Source: Chromatiaceae bacterium
GTDB lineage: Bacteria; Pseudomonadota; Gammaproteobacteria; DTRM01
Assembly (NCBI GenBank): GCA_012965975.1
Contig: DTRM01000031.1
Span: forward strand, 1-39,446
Reading direction: 5' to 3'
Length of the DNA: 39,446 bases
Shown here: positions 1 to 9,336 of the stretch, one piece after another
Numbering within the stretch: the stretch's first letter is position 1
Layout of the letters: each line of letters begins with the position of its first letter
Made by a program: the position numbers and the translations under genes
Notes under the pieces: generated by a model
Told to the model about the DNA's origin: nothing
Seen by the model: the letters and a program-made list of their open reading frames with translations, nothing else
The model's database searches: none

Positions 1-1149
1 CGGCTGCGCGCAGAGCTGGAGGCAAGAAATACGCCGCTGCCTGACGACAGGAAGTTTCTGCGTCAGGTTCTGGAACGTCTGGTCATTGAACACATTCAAC
101 TGCAGCTGGCCGCCAGCACCGGCATCATCGTGGATGATGCCCGACTTGATGTCACGGTTGAAAAAATCGCCCGACAAAATGATTTCAGTATTCAGGAACT
201 TGCCGACCACGTGCGACAAGATGGTTTAAGTATGCTGCAATTTCGCGAGCAATTGCGTACCGAAATCACCATCAAGCAACTACGATCCCGGCACGTTGAA
301 AGTCGCATCAACGTCAGCGAACATGAGATCGATACAATGCTCACGCATGGAAGTAAAACCGGCGCGGATCCCAATGCCGAGTTCCAGTTGCTGCACATTC
401 TGATATCGGTACCGGAAGCCGCCTCATCCGATGAAATCCAGCAGGCCAAGGCACGCGCCACCGAAACCATAGAAAAACTCCGGGGTGGCGAGGACTTTCG
501 CCAAACCGCGATTGCCGTATCCGATGGCCGGCAAGCGCTGAACGGTGGCGATCTGGGCTGGCGCAAGCTGGGGCAGCTACCCACCATTTTCGTCGATGCG
601 GTTACCCAAATGTCGGTCGGTGATATCAGCGATCTGATCCGCAGCGCCAGTGGCTTTCATATTATCAAGGTTGAGGGCGGGCAGATCGAGGAGCGCAAGA
701 TAATCACACAGACACACGCGCGTCATATACTACTAAAAACCGATGCGCTTAATTCCGATCAGCGAGTTCGTGATCGGCTTGTCGATCTGCGCGAACGGGT
801 ATTGCAGGGAGAGGACTTCAATGTCCTGGCCAAGGCCAACTCTCAGGACACCGCATCGGCGATCGATGGCGGTGATCTCGACTGGATGGATCCCGGCAGC
901 TTTGTGCCGGCATTTGAGACCGAAATGAACGCGCTGGATATTGGCCAGATCAGCGCGCCGTTTCAGGCGCGCTTTGGTTGGCACATCGTGCAGGTACTGG
1001 ATCGACGTGATCATGACAGCACCGTTGAATTTAAACGGGCACAGGCGCGAAAACTGCTGCGTAAACGCAAATTGGATGAGGAGTTGAACCTGTGGCTACG
1101 CCGTCTCAGAGATGAGGCTTACGTCGAGTATCGTTCGGCGTCACGCTAG
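1..1149 (+). CDS. surA: Peptidylprolyl isomerase SurA (5'-truncated by window edge; frame 1 stays open from base 1)
   Basis: Frame 1 reads RLRAELEARNTPLPDDRKFLRQVLERLVIEHIQLQLAASTGIIVDD..., continuing into the 130..1149 ORF; two parvulin repeats (FQLLHILIS..GGDLGWRKLGQLP and THARHILLKTD..GGDLDWMDPGSFVPAFE); followed by pdxA and rsmA as in many Gammaproteobacteria. Confidence 0.93.
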   Translation, partial: RLRAELEARNTPLPDDRKFLRQVLERLVIEHIQLQLAASTGIIVDDARLDVTVEKIARQNDFSIQELADHVRQDGLSMLQFREQLRTEITIKQLRSRHVESRINVSEHEIDTMLTHGSKTGADPNAEFQLLHILISVPEAASSDEIQQAKARATETIEKLRGGEDFRQTAIAVSDGRQALNGGDLGWRKLGQLPTIFVDAVTQMSVGDISDLIRSASGFHIIKVEGGQIEERKIITQTHARHILLKTDALNSDQRVRDRLVDLRERVLQGEDFNVLAKANSQDTASAIDGGDLDWMDPGSFVPAFETEMNALDIGQISAPFQARFGWHIVQVLDRRDHDSTVEFKRAQARKLLRKRKLDEELNLWLRRLRDEAYVEYRSASR

Positions 1150-1159
1150 GGAGCCTCTG

Positions 1160-2155
1160 ATGTCTTCCCCCACTATTGTTCTCACGTCGGGAGAGCCCGC
1201 CGGGATCGGCCCGGATCTGTGTGTACAACTGGCGCAAAATCCGCCTGCCAACCTGCGCGTCGTGGTAATGGGCGATGCAACCGTGTTGCAAGATCGCGCA
1301 CAGCGTCTGTCCAAACCATTGATCCTGCGTCCCTATGACCTGCCGCATAACGATACCCCTCTTGCGCCCGGCGAACTCAATCACATCCAGATTGATACGC
1401 GCTGTGCGACCGAGTGCGGGCGCGAAACCCCCGACAATGCTGACTACGTACTGGACATGCTTCGCGCCGCGACGACTGGCTGTGTTGAAGGCAGGTTTGC
1501 AGCGATGGTTACTGGCCCCATCAACAAGGCCATAATCAACGATGCCGGCACCCACTTCAGTGGCCATACTGAGTTTCTGGCACAACTCACCCACGCTACA
1601 TCGGTGATGATGCTGGCAACGGACGACCTCCGGGTTGCTCTGGTCACCACCCATCTGCCGCTTAGCGCGGTAAGTGCGGCCATCACCAAAGAAACGCTTG
1701 CCGAGGTGATTGAAATCGTACACTCGTCACTGCAAACCCAATTTGGGATCGCATCGCCACACATTCTTGTCTGCGGACTCAATCCTCATGCCGGTGAAGG
1801 CGGCCATCTGGGTAGTGAAGAGATCACTACGATTTCACCGGTGATCGAGGCGCTGCGCGCACAGGGCATGAATCTGAGCGGGCCCCTACCGGCCGATACC
1901 GTATTTACAAAACACCGTCTGGCCGATGCCGATGCAGTCATCGCCATGTACCACGATCAGGGTCTGCCCGTACTCAAACACGCGGGCTTCGGGCGTTCGG
2001 TCAACGTGACGCTGGGCTTGCCGATTATACGAACCTCGGTTGATCATGGCACCGCATGCGACCTCGCCGGAACCGGCAAGGCCGATGCCGGTAGCCTCTA
2101 TCACGCGCTGGATATGGCCGCGCTGTTGAGTCGACACGGACAACATCATGGTTAA
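1160..2155 (+). CDS. pdxA: 4-hydroxythreonine-4-phosphate dehydrogenase PdxA
   Basis: TSGEPAGIGPDL, GPINKAIINDAG..FSGHTEFLA, GLNPHAGEGGHLGSEE, HDQGLPVLK; start taken at the internal ATG (MSSPTIVLTSGEPAGIG). Confidence 0.95.
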   Translation: MSSPTIVLTSGEPAGIGPDLCVQLAQNPPANLRVVVMGDATVLQDRAQRLSKPLILRPYDLPHNDTPLAPGELNHIQIDTRCATECGRETPDNADYVLDMLRAATTGCVEGRFAAMVTGPINKAIINDAGTHFSGHTEFLAQLTHATSVMMLATDDLRVALVTTHLPLSAVSAAITKETLAEVIEIVHSSLQTQFGIASPHILVCGLNPHAGEGGHLGSEEITTISPVIEALRAQGMNLSGPLPADTVFTKHRLADADAVIAMYHDQGLPVLKHAGFGRSVNVTLGLPIIRTSVDHGTACDLAGTGKADAGSLYHALDMAALLSRHGQHHG

Positions 2156-2918
2156 GGCGCGCAAACGATTCGGACAAAATTTTCTGCATGACCCTCGGAT
2201 CATACATAACATCGTCACCCATATTGGCCCACGTAAAGGTGAAACGATTATTGAAATCGGCCCCGGGCACGGCGCGTTAACCGGCCCGCTGTTGGACTAC
2301 GGCGCGCAGGTTGAGGCGATTGAACTCGACCGGGATCTTATTGAGCCGCTGAAAGCACGCTTTGCCGACCGACCATTCAAGATACATAATGCGGATGCAC
2401 TGACCTTTGACTATCACAGCCTGCGCGGCGATGCCCCGCTGCGGATAGTGGGCAACCTGCCCTATAACATCTCGACACCACTGTTGTTTCACCTGTTTTC
2501 CTATAGCCATGATCTGGGTGATTTGCATGTCATGTTACAAAAGGAAGTCGCGCACCGGATTGCTGCCGAGCCAGGCAGTGGCCGCTATGGTCGCCTGTCG
2601 GTCATGGCTCAAGTCCTGTGCCAGGTCGACCTGCTATTTGAAGTAGGCCCTGAATCATTTAAACCCGCACCCAAGGTTGAGTCGGCCGTCGTGCGTATGA
2701 CACCGCACCAAAGCCCACCCGTCGATATCACCTCGATAGATCAGTTTTCAAAACTGGTCGCACAGGCCTTTTCACAGCGGCGCAAGACCCTGCGAAACTC
2801 ACTCAAGACGGTAATGGACGGCGACACCATTGCCTCACTGGATATCGATCCGGTGCGACGCGCGGAGACCCTGTCACTCGAGGAGTTTGCCCGCCTCGCC
2901 AATCACCTTACCCCGTAG
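2148..2918 (+). CDS. rsmA: 16S rRNA (adenine1518-N6/adenine1519-N6) dimethyltransferase
   Basis: KRFGQNFLHD, IEIGPGHGALT, VGNLPYNISTPLLFH, FSQRRKTLRNSLK; overlaps the 3' end of pdxA. Confidence 0.96.
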   Translation: MVKARKRFGQNFLHDPRIIHNIVTHIGPRKGETIIEIGPGHGALTGPLLDYGAQVEAIELDRDLIEPLKARFADRPFKIHNADALTFDYHSLRGDAPLRIVGNLPYNISTPLLFHLFSYSHDLGDLHVMLQKEVAHRIAAEPGSGRYGRLSVMAQVLCQVDLLFEVGPESFKPAPKVESAVVRMTPHQSPPVDITSIDQFSKLVAQAFSQRRKTLRNSLKTVMDGDTIASLDIDPVRRAETLSLEEFARLANHLTP

Positions 2919-4026
2919 CAGCGAGCAATACTTCACAAACGCGATCGACCTGTGCCTCGGTCATGTCGGGAAAGATGGGTAGCGACAAGCTCACTAAAGA
3001 ACACGCCTCGGTAACCGGGAGATCGCCTGGCTTGTACGCTAACGACTCATACACCTCCTGCAGATGTAAGCCGAGCGGATAACACAGGCTCGAGCCAATC
3101 TTCTGCTCGTTCAATCGTGCCCTTGCCGCATCACGCCCTTGCATCCGAATCGTGTACAAATTAAAGGCGTGGAGACCATTGCCCGGTCGTGCGGGCGTGA
3201 TCACATCGCGGTCAGCCAACTGCGCATCATAGCGATCCGCGATACGATTACGCGCAGAAATAGCCTCGTCGATGACCCGCAACTTGATTCTGAGCAAGGC
3301 CGCCTGGATTTCATCCAAACGACTGTTGCAACCGAACTCGACGTGCATGAACGGCGCGCTGGCACCATGATTGCGTAAGCGTCGAATATGTTCTGCAAGC
3401 GCATCGTCATTGGTGGTGATCAATCCGCCATCACCGTAGCACCCCAGCACCTTGGTGGGATAAAAACTGAAACAACCGGTCGCGCCATGACTGCCCACAC
3501 ACGCGCCGTCGTGCCGTGCGCCAAACGCCTGCGCAGCATCTTCGACCACGGCCAGTTTGTGGGTCTCTGCCAACGCGTTCAGCGACGTCATGTCCGCCGG
3601 ATGACCGAACAGATGCACCGGCATGATGGCTCGGGTCTTGCTGGTAATGCGGCTTTCCACTGACACGGGGTCGAGATTAAAACTGACGGCATCAATGTCT
3701 GCAAACACCGGCGTGGCACCGACCAGCGAGATCGACTCGGCAGTGGCAAAAAACGTATACGGCGTTGTGATCACTTCATCGCCGGGGCCAACGCCTAACA
3801 CACGCAGTGACAACACCAGTGCATCGGTGCCATTGGCGACCGATACCGCATGACGAGTCCCGACATAAGCGGCCGCTTCTTCCTCGAACGCAGACACATT
3901 CGGACCGAGAATCCATTGACCTTTACTGCCAGAGACATCGGCGAGCGCAAACCACTCGTCGCGTAAAGCAGAAAACTCCTGCGATAAATCCAGATACGGC
4001 ACGCCTTGTATAGATGCCTCACTCAC
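2908..4026 (-). CDS. DegT/DnrJ/EryC1-family PLP aminotransferase (GnnB/WbpE-like)
   Basis: VPYLDLSQEF, GTRHAVSVANGTDALVLSLR, VVEDAAQAFGA, CFSFYPTKVLGCYGDGGLITT; GTG start overlapping the stop of the upstream Gfo/Idh gene. Confidence 0.9.
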   Translation of the reverse strand: MSEASIQGVPYLDLSQEFSALRDEWFALADVSGSKGQWILGPNVSAFEEEAAAYVGTRHAVSVANGTDALVLSLRVLGVGPGDEVITTPYTFFATAESISLVGATPVFADIDAVSFNLDPVSVESRITSKTRAIMPVHLFGHPADMTSLNALAETHKLAVVEDAAQAFGARHDGACVGSHGATGCFSFYPTKVLGCYGDGGLITTNDDALAEHIRRLRNHGASAPFMHVEFGCNSRLDEIQAALLRIKLRVIDEAISARNRIADRYDAQLADRDVITPARPGNGLHAFNLYTIRMQGRDAARARLNEQKIGSSLCYPLGLHLQEVYESLAYKPGDLPVTEACSLVSLSLPIFPDMTEAQVDRVCEVLLAATG

Positions 4027-4958
4027 TTCGCAATTTCCTCTTTGACACGCATCGCGACCGCCAGTGCCTGCAGTGCCACATGACCATCCACCAAGGGCGA
4101 ATTGCCATTTATAACCGAATCGAGAAACGCCTCAAGCTCCTTGTCCAGTGGCATCTCAGCATCGACGGCAATCTTGTCATGCTCAACCTCAGGCCACTCG
4201 CCATCATCCGCGGGCACCGCTTTAAGCGATTCGATCTGTTGATCAACGAAATTCAAGGCCTCGTAACGATTGTCACCGAACACACGAATGCGACGAAACT
4301 TTTGGTCAGAAACACGACTTGCCGTGATATTGGCAACCGCGCCATTTTCAAACTCAATGCGTGCATTCGCAATATCCGCATGACGGGTAAGCACTGGAAT
4401 GCCTATCGCGGATACCGACTTCACCGGACTATCAATCAATGACAGCGCGATATCGATATCGTGAATCATCAAATCAGTAACCACATCAACATCCGTTGCC
4501 CGTGCAACAAACGGGCTCATTCGGTGCGCCTCAATAAAACGCGGATTGACCGAACGCTCGGCAAGCATTTTAACCCCGGCATTAAAACGTTCCAGATGTC
4601 CGACCTGAAATACAACACCGGCGGCCTCTGCTCGTGCAACCAACGCAGCGGACTCCTCATAGCCCGGTGCAATCGGTTTCTCCATCAAGATATGTATCCC
4701 GGCATCGATGAAGGGTTCCGCGACTTCGCAATGCAAACTGGTCGGCACCACGATACTAACGGCATCAACCCGCTCAATTAACGACTCAGCAGATGCAAAA
4801 ACCTCGCAGCCACAATCATCCGCCACCGTCCGCGCGGTGTCTGCGTCGACATCCACAACGCCCACGAGCTCGGCGGCCTCAAGCCGGGAATAGATCTGCG
4901 CATGAAAACGGCCGAGATAGCCAACTCCGACAACCCCAACCCGAACCGTGTCCCGCAT
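4023..4958 (-). CDS. Gfo/Idh/MocA-family oxidoreductase (GnnA-like candidate)
   Basis: N-terminal Rossmann VGVVGVGYLGRFHAQIY, EKPIAPGYEES, VGHLERFNAGVKML, DLMIHDIDIALSL; translationally coupled to the DegT gene. Confidence 0.9.
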   Translation of the reverse strand: MRDTVRVGVVGVGYLGRFHAQIYSRLEAAELVGVVDVDADTARTVADDCGCEVFASAESLIERVDAVSIVVPTSLHCEVAEPFIDAGIHILMEKPIAPGYEESAALVARAEAAGVVFQVGHLERFNAGVKMLAERSVNPRFIEAHRMSPFVARATDVDVVTDLMIHDIDIALSLIDSPVKSVSAIGIPVLTRHADIANARIEFENGAVANITASRVSDQKFRRIRVFGDNRYEALNFVDQQIESLKAVPADDGEWPEVEHDKIAVDAEMPLDKELEAFLDSVINGNSPLVDGHVALQALAVAMRVKEEIAK

Positions 4959-5072
4959 GGTTTTTCCTATCTGATTGATTAACTAGTGAAATGTACCAGA
5001 TTAGGGGGGTAAACTCATGTTGAAAGGCGAAACTGCCGATACGCTAGATATTCACCCCAAGCGATAATCACC

Positions 5073-5846
5073 ATGACTGAATACAGAAAAATTCAAATTC
5101 TTACTGATGCCGATCAGGTCAGCCGCGTAGCGGCCGAACAGTTCGTTGAACTGGCAAGACGGGCCCATGCCGAAGACCGTGATTTCTTTGTCGCGTTATC
5201 CGGAGGCTCAACCCCAAAACGGATGTATGAGTATCTGGCAGAGGCCGACTCGCGTGACGCCGTCAACTGGGAGCGTGTGCAAATCTTCTGGGGGGATGAG
5301 CGTTATGTGGATGCCGACCACGCCGACAGCAATCAACGCATGACCCGTGAGGCGTGGCTTGATCATATTTCCATCCCAAAAGAGAATATTCACCCCATTA
5401 CCAATCAGGCTAATTCACCTGAGGTCGATGCCGCTGACTATGCCAACACTATCCAGGCGCTGGTGCCGACCAATAGATTCGATTTACCAGAATTTGATTT
5501 GGTTCTACTCGGGCTCGGATCCGATGGCCATACGGCCTCTTTGTTTCCGGGAACCGATGCCGTCGATGAGACCGAGAAATTTGTGACGTATGCCGCCCCC
5601 GAAGGTCAAAACAGCCCCCGCATCAGCATCACCTTTCCGGTGATCAACGCGGCGCGTCGTATCATTCTTTTGGTCGCTGGCGACAACAAGAAACAAGTGG
5701 TCAAACGTACCTTGATGGGAAGCAAACAGGAGCAATCGTTACCAATAGATAAACTGCGCCCCAGTGGGGAACTACTGTGGTTGCTGGATACCAGTGCGGG
5801 CTCGGGATTAAGCGATACGGTGGGTACCAACGCGGCCTCGTTTTAA
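5073..5846 (+). CDS. pgl: 6-phosphogluconolactonase
   Basis: FFVALSGGSTPKRMYEYL, IFWGDERYVDADHADSNQRM, LVLLGLGSDGHTASLFPGT. Confidence 0.93.
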   Translation: MTEYRKIQILTDADQVSRVAAEQFVELARRAHAEDRDFFVALSGGSTPKRMYEYLAEADSRDAVNWERVQIFWGDERYVDADHADSNQRMTREAWLDHISIPKENIHPITNQANSPEVDAADYANTIQALVPTNRFDLPEFDLVLLGLGSDGHTASLFPGTDAVDETEKFVTYAAPEGQNSPRISITFPVINAARRIILLVAGDNKKQVVKRTLMGSKQEQSLPIDKLRPSGELLWLLDTSAGSGLSDTVGTNAASF

Positions 5847-6070
5847 CCCCAACCTGTATTGTTTTCTATCCAACGAAAACACAGGCCATACCATAGTGTC
5901 ATCGACACCATCATCGCGAGCCAACTCCAATCCTCAAGATAGTAAGAGACCGGCAAGCACACCACGGTCGCCAATACCGCCAGCATGACCAGCGTCCGCG
6001 CACCTTTGCGCGTTTCTATATTCATCAACCCGAGAAAAACCCAAAGTGGCATATCCTTGGTGCGTTCCAT
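5843..6070 (-). CDS. Small hypothetical membrane protein (75 aa)
   Basis: Two hydrophobic segments (TLVMLAVLATVVCLPVSYYL; WLAMMVSMTLWYGLCF); convergent with and slightly overlapping pgl. Confidence 0.5.
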   Translation of the reverse strand: MERTKDMPLWVFLGLMNIETRKGARTLVMLAVLATVVCLPVSYYLEDWSWLAMMVSMTLWYGLCFRWIENNTGWG

Positions 6071-6111
6071 GATTCAGTATCTCCTGTTACTCCAACTACG
6101 CCATAGCCACG

Positions 6112-6588
6112 CTACTGGGCAGGCTCCTCGGCAGCTACTTCCACGGCACCCGCATCTTCCAATATCTTCACTATCGCCTCGTTACCGGCTCGGGTAGCGC
6201 GCGACAACGCAGTATTATTGTTGTTGTCCTTGGCGTTCACATCGGCGCCAGTAGTAATCAATATCGACACCACCGAGGCATGACCAAATGCAGCGGCATC
6301 CATCAGCGCAGTCGCGCCGTTGTCATCCGCCAGATTGACATCGGCGCCGGCCGCCAACAAGCGCTTAAGCACGCCGGTGTTACCAAAAAATGCTGCCGCC
6401 ATCAATGCGGTGCGCCCCCGTGGGGCCTTGGCATTGGCGTCCACGCCCGACCCTAGCAGGGAATCAACCTTGGTCAGACGCCCATTTCCGGCCGCAGAAA
6501 CCAGATCGTTCGCTGAATCCAGCGCACTGACCGCCAGCGGCAACGTAAATATCGCTAAAATAACGAGTGAAATCGCGCGTTTTATCAA
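6112..6588 (-). CDS. Exported ankyrin-repeat protein
   Basis: Signal-peptide-like N-terminus (MIKRAISLVILAIFTLPLAVSA) then ankyrin repeats (GRTALMAAAFFGNTGVLKRLLAAGADVNLADDNGATALMDAAAFGH). Confidence 0.9.
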   Translation of the reverse strand: MIKRAISLVILAIFTLPLAVSALDSANDLVSAAGNGRLTKVDSLLGSGVDANAKAPRGRTALMAAAFFGNTGVLKRLLAAGADVNLADDNGATALMDAAAFGHASVVSILITTGADVNAKDNNNNTALSRATRAGNEAIVKILEDAGAVEVAAEEPAQ

Positions 6589-6709
6589 CTTTTTCCCCGG
6601 TTTTTTATGATCCGAAGCACAGGATAGCGAGATAAGAGCTATTGTACAGCCCCCTTTTGGCCATAATTTCGTCCTACACTTGCTTTGGCGCGGAGATTTC
6701 AGGGAAACT

Positions 6710-7099
6710 ATGCGTATGAGTACTGAAAGCCCCTATAACATCGAAGTCGAAGTCGACATCAATTACATTGAAGCCCAGTCTGTGCCTGATGCCCAGCGGT
6801 TCGTCTTTGCCTATACCATAACCATCCACAACAGCGGTTCAATAGCCGCGCGTCTGCTAACCCGTCATTGGGTCATCACCGACTCCAACGACAAGGTTCA
6901 GGAGGTCCGCGGTGACGGCGTTGTCGGCGAAACCCCCCATCTAAACCCCGGGGAGTCGTTTCGTTACACCAGCGGCACCATTCTGGAAACCCCGGTGGGT
7001 CGCATGGAAGGCAGTTATCAGATGGAAGCAGATGATGGTGTAACGTTTGATGCTGAAATCATGCCGTTTTCACTGGCCATTCCTCGCACACTGCACTAG
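6710..7099 (+). CDS. apaG: Co2+/Mg2+ efflux protein ApaG
   Basis: FVFAYTITIHNSGSIAARLLTRHWVITDSN...EVRGDGVVGETPHLNPGESFRYTSGT; followed by apaH. Confidence 0.94.
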   Translation: MRMSTESPYNIEVEVDINYIEAQSVPDAQRFVFAYTITIHNSGSIAARLLTRHWVITDSNDKVQEVRGDGVVGETPHLNPGESFRYTSGTILETPVGRMEGSYQMEADDGVTFDAEIMPFSLAIPRTLH

Positions 7100-7133
7100 C
7101 CAGAATGATTCGTGAATAGGCCGGGCTAACGGT

Positions 7134-7967
7134 GTGAGCGTCTATGCGGTCGGTGACATTCAAGGCTGTCACCCACAACTTCAACGACTGCTGGACAAAC
7201 TTCACTTCGATCCCGCGGCTGACCAACTCTGGGTGGTTGGCGATCTGGTCAATCGTGGCCCTGATTCACTGGCAGTACTGCGCTTCATACGTTCGCTCGG
7301 CGATTCGGTTCGCTGCGTGCTCGGCAATCACGACCTTCATCTCCACGCCGTCGCGTTGGGACACCGGCAACACTGTCACCGTAACGACACCATTGATGAG
7401 ATCCTGACCGCACCGGATCGCGACGAGTTATTGCATTGGCTGCGTCAGCAACCGATGATGCACTCCGATGATTCTATCGGCTATCACATGATTCACGCGG
7501 GTCTGCCACCGCAGTGGGACAAGCAGCAGGCAATGAGCTGCGCCCGCGAAGTCGAACAGGCCTTACGCGCAGACAACTACGCGGACTATTTTAGCGGCAT
7601 GTATGGAAATGATCCTGTTCGGTGGTCTAACGATCTATCGGGGATGCGGCGACTGCGATTTATTACCAATTGTTTTACCCGGCTGCGCTATTGCACTCAC
7701 GACGGCGAACTGGATCTGGAAGAAAAAGGTGCGCCCGGCACACAAAAGGCAGGCAGCGTGCCCTGGTTCGAAGTACCTGATCGACGCAGCGCGGACATGG
7801 ATATTGTCTTTGGCCACTGGTCGACATTAGGCTTTCGTAACGAACACGGAGTGGTTGCGCTTGATACCGGTTGTCTATGGGGTGGCTCGCTAACCGCCGT
7901 CAAGCTGGATAACACACGACACCGCGTGTCCATCGACTGTCCCGGCGCACAGTCCCCCGATCTGTAG
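7134..7967 (+). CDS. apaH: Symmetrical bis(5'-nucleosyl)-tetraphosphatase ApaH
   Basis: YAVGDIQGCHPQLQRLL, WVVGDLVNRGPDSLAVLRF, CVLGNHDLHLHAVA; GTG start. Confidence 0.96.
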   Translation: MSVYAVGDIQGCHPQLQRLLDKLHFDPAADQLWVVGDLVNRGPDSLAVLRFIRSLGDSVRCVLGNHDLHLHAVALGHRQHCHRNDTIDEILTAPDRDELLHWLRQQPMMHSDDSIGYHMIHAGLPPQWDKQQAMSCAREVEQALRADNYADYFSGMYGNDPVRWSNDLSGMRRLRFITNCFTRLRYCTHDGELDLEEKGAPGTQKAGSVPWFEVPDRRSADMDIVFGHWSTLGFRNEHGVVALDTGCLWGGSLTAVKLDNTRHRVSIDCPGAQSPDL

Positions 7968-7968
7968 T

Positions 7969-8463
7969 CTAATCTGTAGGAGCGGGGTAAGGCCCAACAT
8001 TGATGCCGATCGACAGGCGCAGATGGTCGCTGTTATTTCGCGTCACTTCGTGCTCACAGGTCGGATCAAAACAAACCAGCAGGCCAGCGACCGGTTCAAT
8101 CACAAGCGGGGACGCCTCCGTATACAGTAGTAGGTTCCCCGAATCTTCTGGGACGCACAGATAATATACCGCGGACAACAACTCATCATCGTCATCATGG
8201 CGATGACGCGTGGTGGTATGCCCTAGGCCCATGGCGTTGAACCAGAAACCGGCCTGTAACTTGTCCGTTGGCACACCTGTTTGATCTGCGGCACGGGCAA
8301 TCACCCGATCCAGAATCTGCGATACCTCCGGAATTCGGTGTTTCGAAATATAGGTATTTTCATAACGGCCCAAAAAATAATGGGTCTTGCGGGTATCAAC
8401 GTCATCACATAACTGCTGATAACGACGCAGCAATGATCGATTGAGGCCATCGAGACCGGCCAA
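7969..8463 (-). CDS. Putative 2-oxoglutarate/Fe(II)-dependent oxygenase-like protein
   Basis: Double-stranded beta-helix pattern HRHDDDDELLSAVYYLCVP...GLLVCFDPTCEHEVTRNN..RLSIGINVGP, consistent with an HxD...H...R facial triad plus 2OG-binding Arg. Confidence 0.65.
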   Translation of the reverse strand: MAGLDGLNRSLLRRYQQLCDDVDTRKTHYFLGRYENTYISKHRIPEVSQILDRVIARAADQTGVPTDKLQAGFWFNAMGLGHTTTRHRHDDDDELLSAVYYLCVPEDSGNLLLYTEASPLVIEPVAGLLVCFDPTCEHEVTRNNSDHLRLSIGINVGPYPAPTD

Positions 8464-8480
8464 TACTTCCTGCTGGACGA

Positions 8481-8849
8481 TCAGGCCTGATCCTCCAGCA
8501 GTACCGTATCGTCATGCGAATACGCCGGCGAACAACAACACAGTATTTTGAGTGTCTCATTTCCGGTATTTTGAATTCGATGCGCCGTACCCGGACGAAT
8601 GCAGATCGTATCGCCCACCACAACCTCAAAGACATCATCGGCCAACGTCATCTGACCAATACCTTGAGTGATGAAATAGAGTTCTTCACTCTCTAAATGC
8701 CGATGCAGCATCGTTTCAACACCAACCGGCACTTCGGCCTCCGCCAGGCTTTGTGCGACGTTCCCCTGCACGTTCGGATGCATCAGTTCACGAATGGTTG
8801 AACCATCCCGCGTCACGTAGGGTTCGATTTGGGATAGCGTTGACTTCAT
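8481..8849 (-). CDS. Cupin-domain protein
   Basis: Cupin motifs: HRHLESEELYFITQGIGQMTL...VGDTICIRPGTAHRIQNTG; ATGA overlap with folA. Confidence 0.88.
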   Translation of the reverse strand: MKSTLSQIEPYVTRDGSTIRELMHPNVQGNVAQSLAEAEVPVGVETMLHRHLESEELYFITQGIGQMTLADDVFEVVVGDTICIRPGTAHRIQNTGNETLKILCCCSPAYSHDDTVLLEDQA

Positions 8850-9331
8850 ACCAACTTCTCATACAGGAGAAAGCTGTGACCGACGGGATTGACATCATCG
8901 GCCGAAAAATATTCTTTCGAAACCAAACGCCAATCGTCACTCTCATACTCCGGAAACCACGCATCCCCCTCATACTGCCCATGAATTCGGGTTATATACA
9001 GGCGACCGGCACGCGAAATCATTTGTTCATAAAACGATGCGCCGCCCATTACCATCACTTCCTCTGCATCCACTGACGCCAACGCCTCCTCGATGGAATG
9101 CGCGACGACACAGCCATCCACATGCCAATTTTTATCGCGCGTAATCACCACGTTGGTTCGACCCGGCAACGGTCTGCCAATCGAATCGTAGGTTTTTCTG
9201 CCCATTAAAATCGGCTTGCCCATGGTCATCGCCTTGAAGTGTTGCAGATCGGCAGGCAAATGCCAGGGCAATGCATTGTTGGCACCAATGAGGCGATTCT
9301 CATCCATCGCGGCGATTAACGAGATCAACAT
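8846..9331 (-). CDS. folA: Dihydrofolate reductase
   Basis: MLISLIAAMDENRLIGANNALPWHLPADLQHFK, GKPILMGRKTYDSIGRPLPGR, VMVMGGASFYEQ. Confidence 0.96.
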   Translation of the reverse strand: MLISLIAAMDENRLIGANNALPWHLPADLQHFKAMTMGKPILMGRKTYDSIGRPLPGRTNVVITRDKNWHVDGCVVAHSIEEALASVDAEEVMVMGGASFYEQMISRAGRLYITRIHGQYEGDAWFPEYESDDWRLVSKEYFSADDVNPVGHSFLLYEKLV

Positions 9332-9336
9332 ACGAT

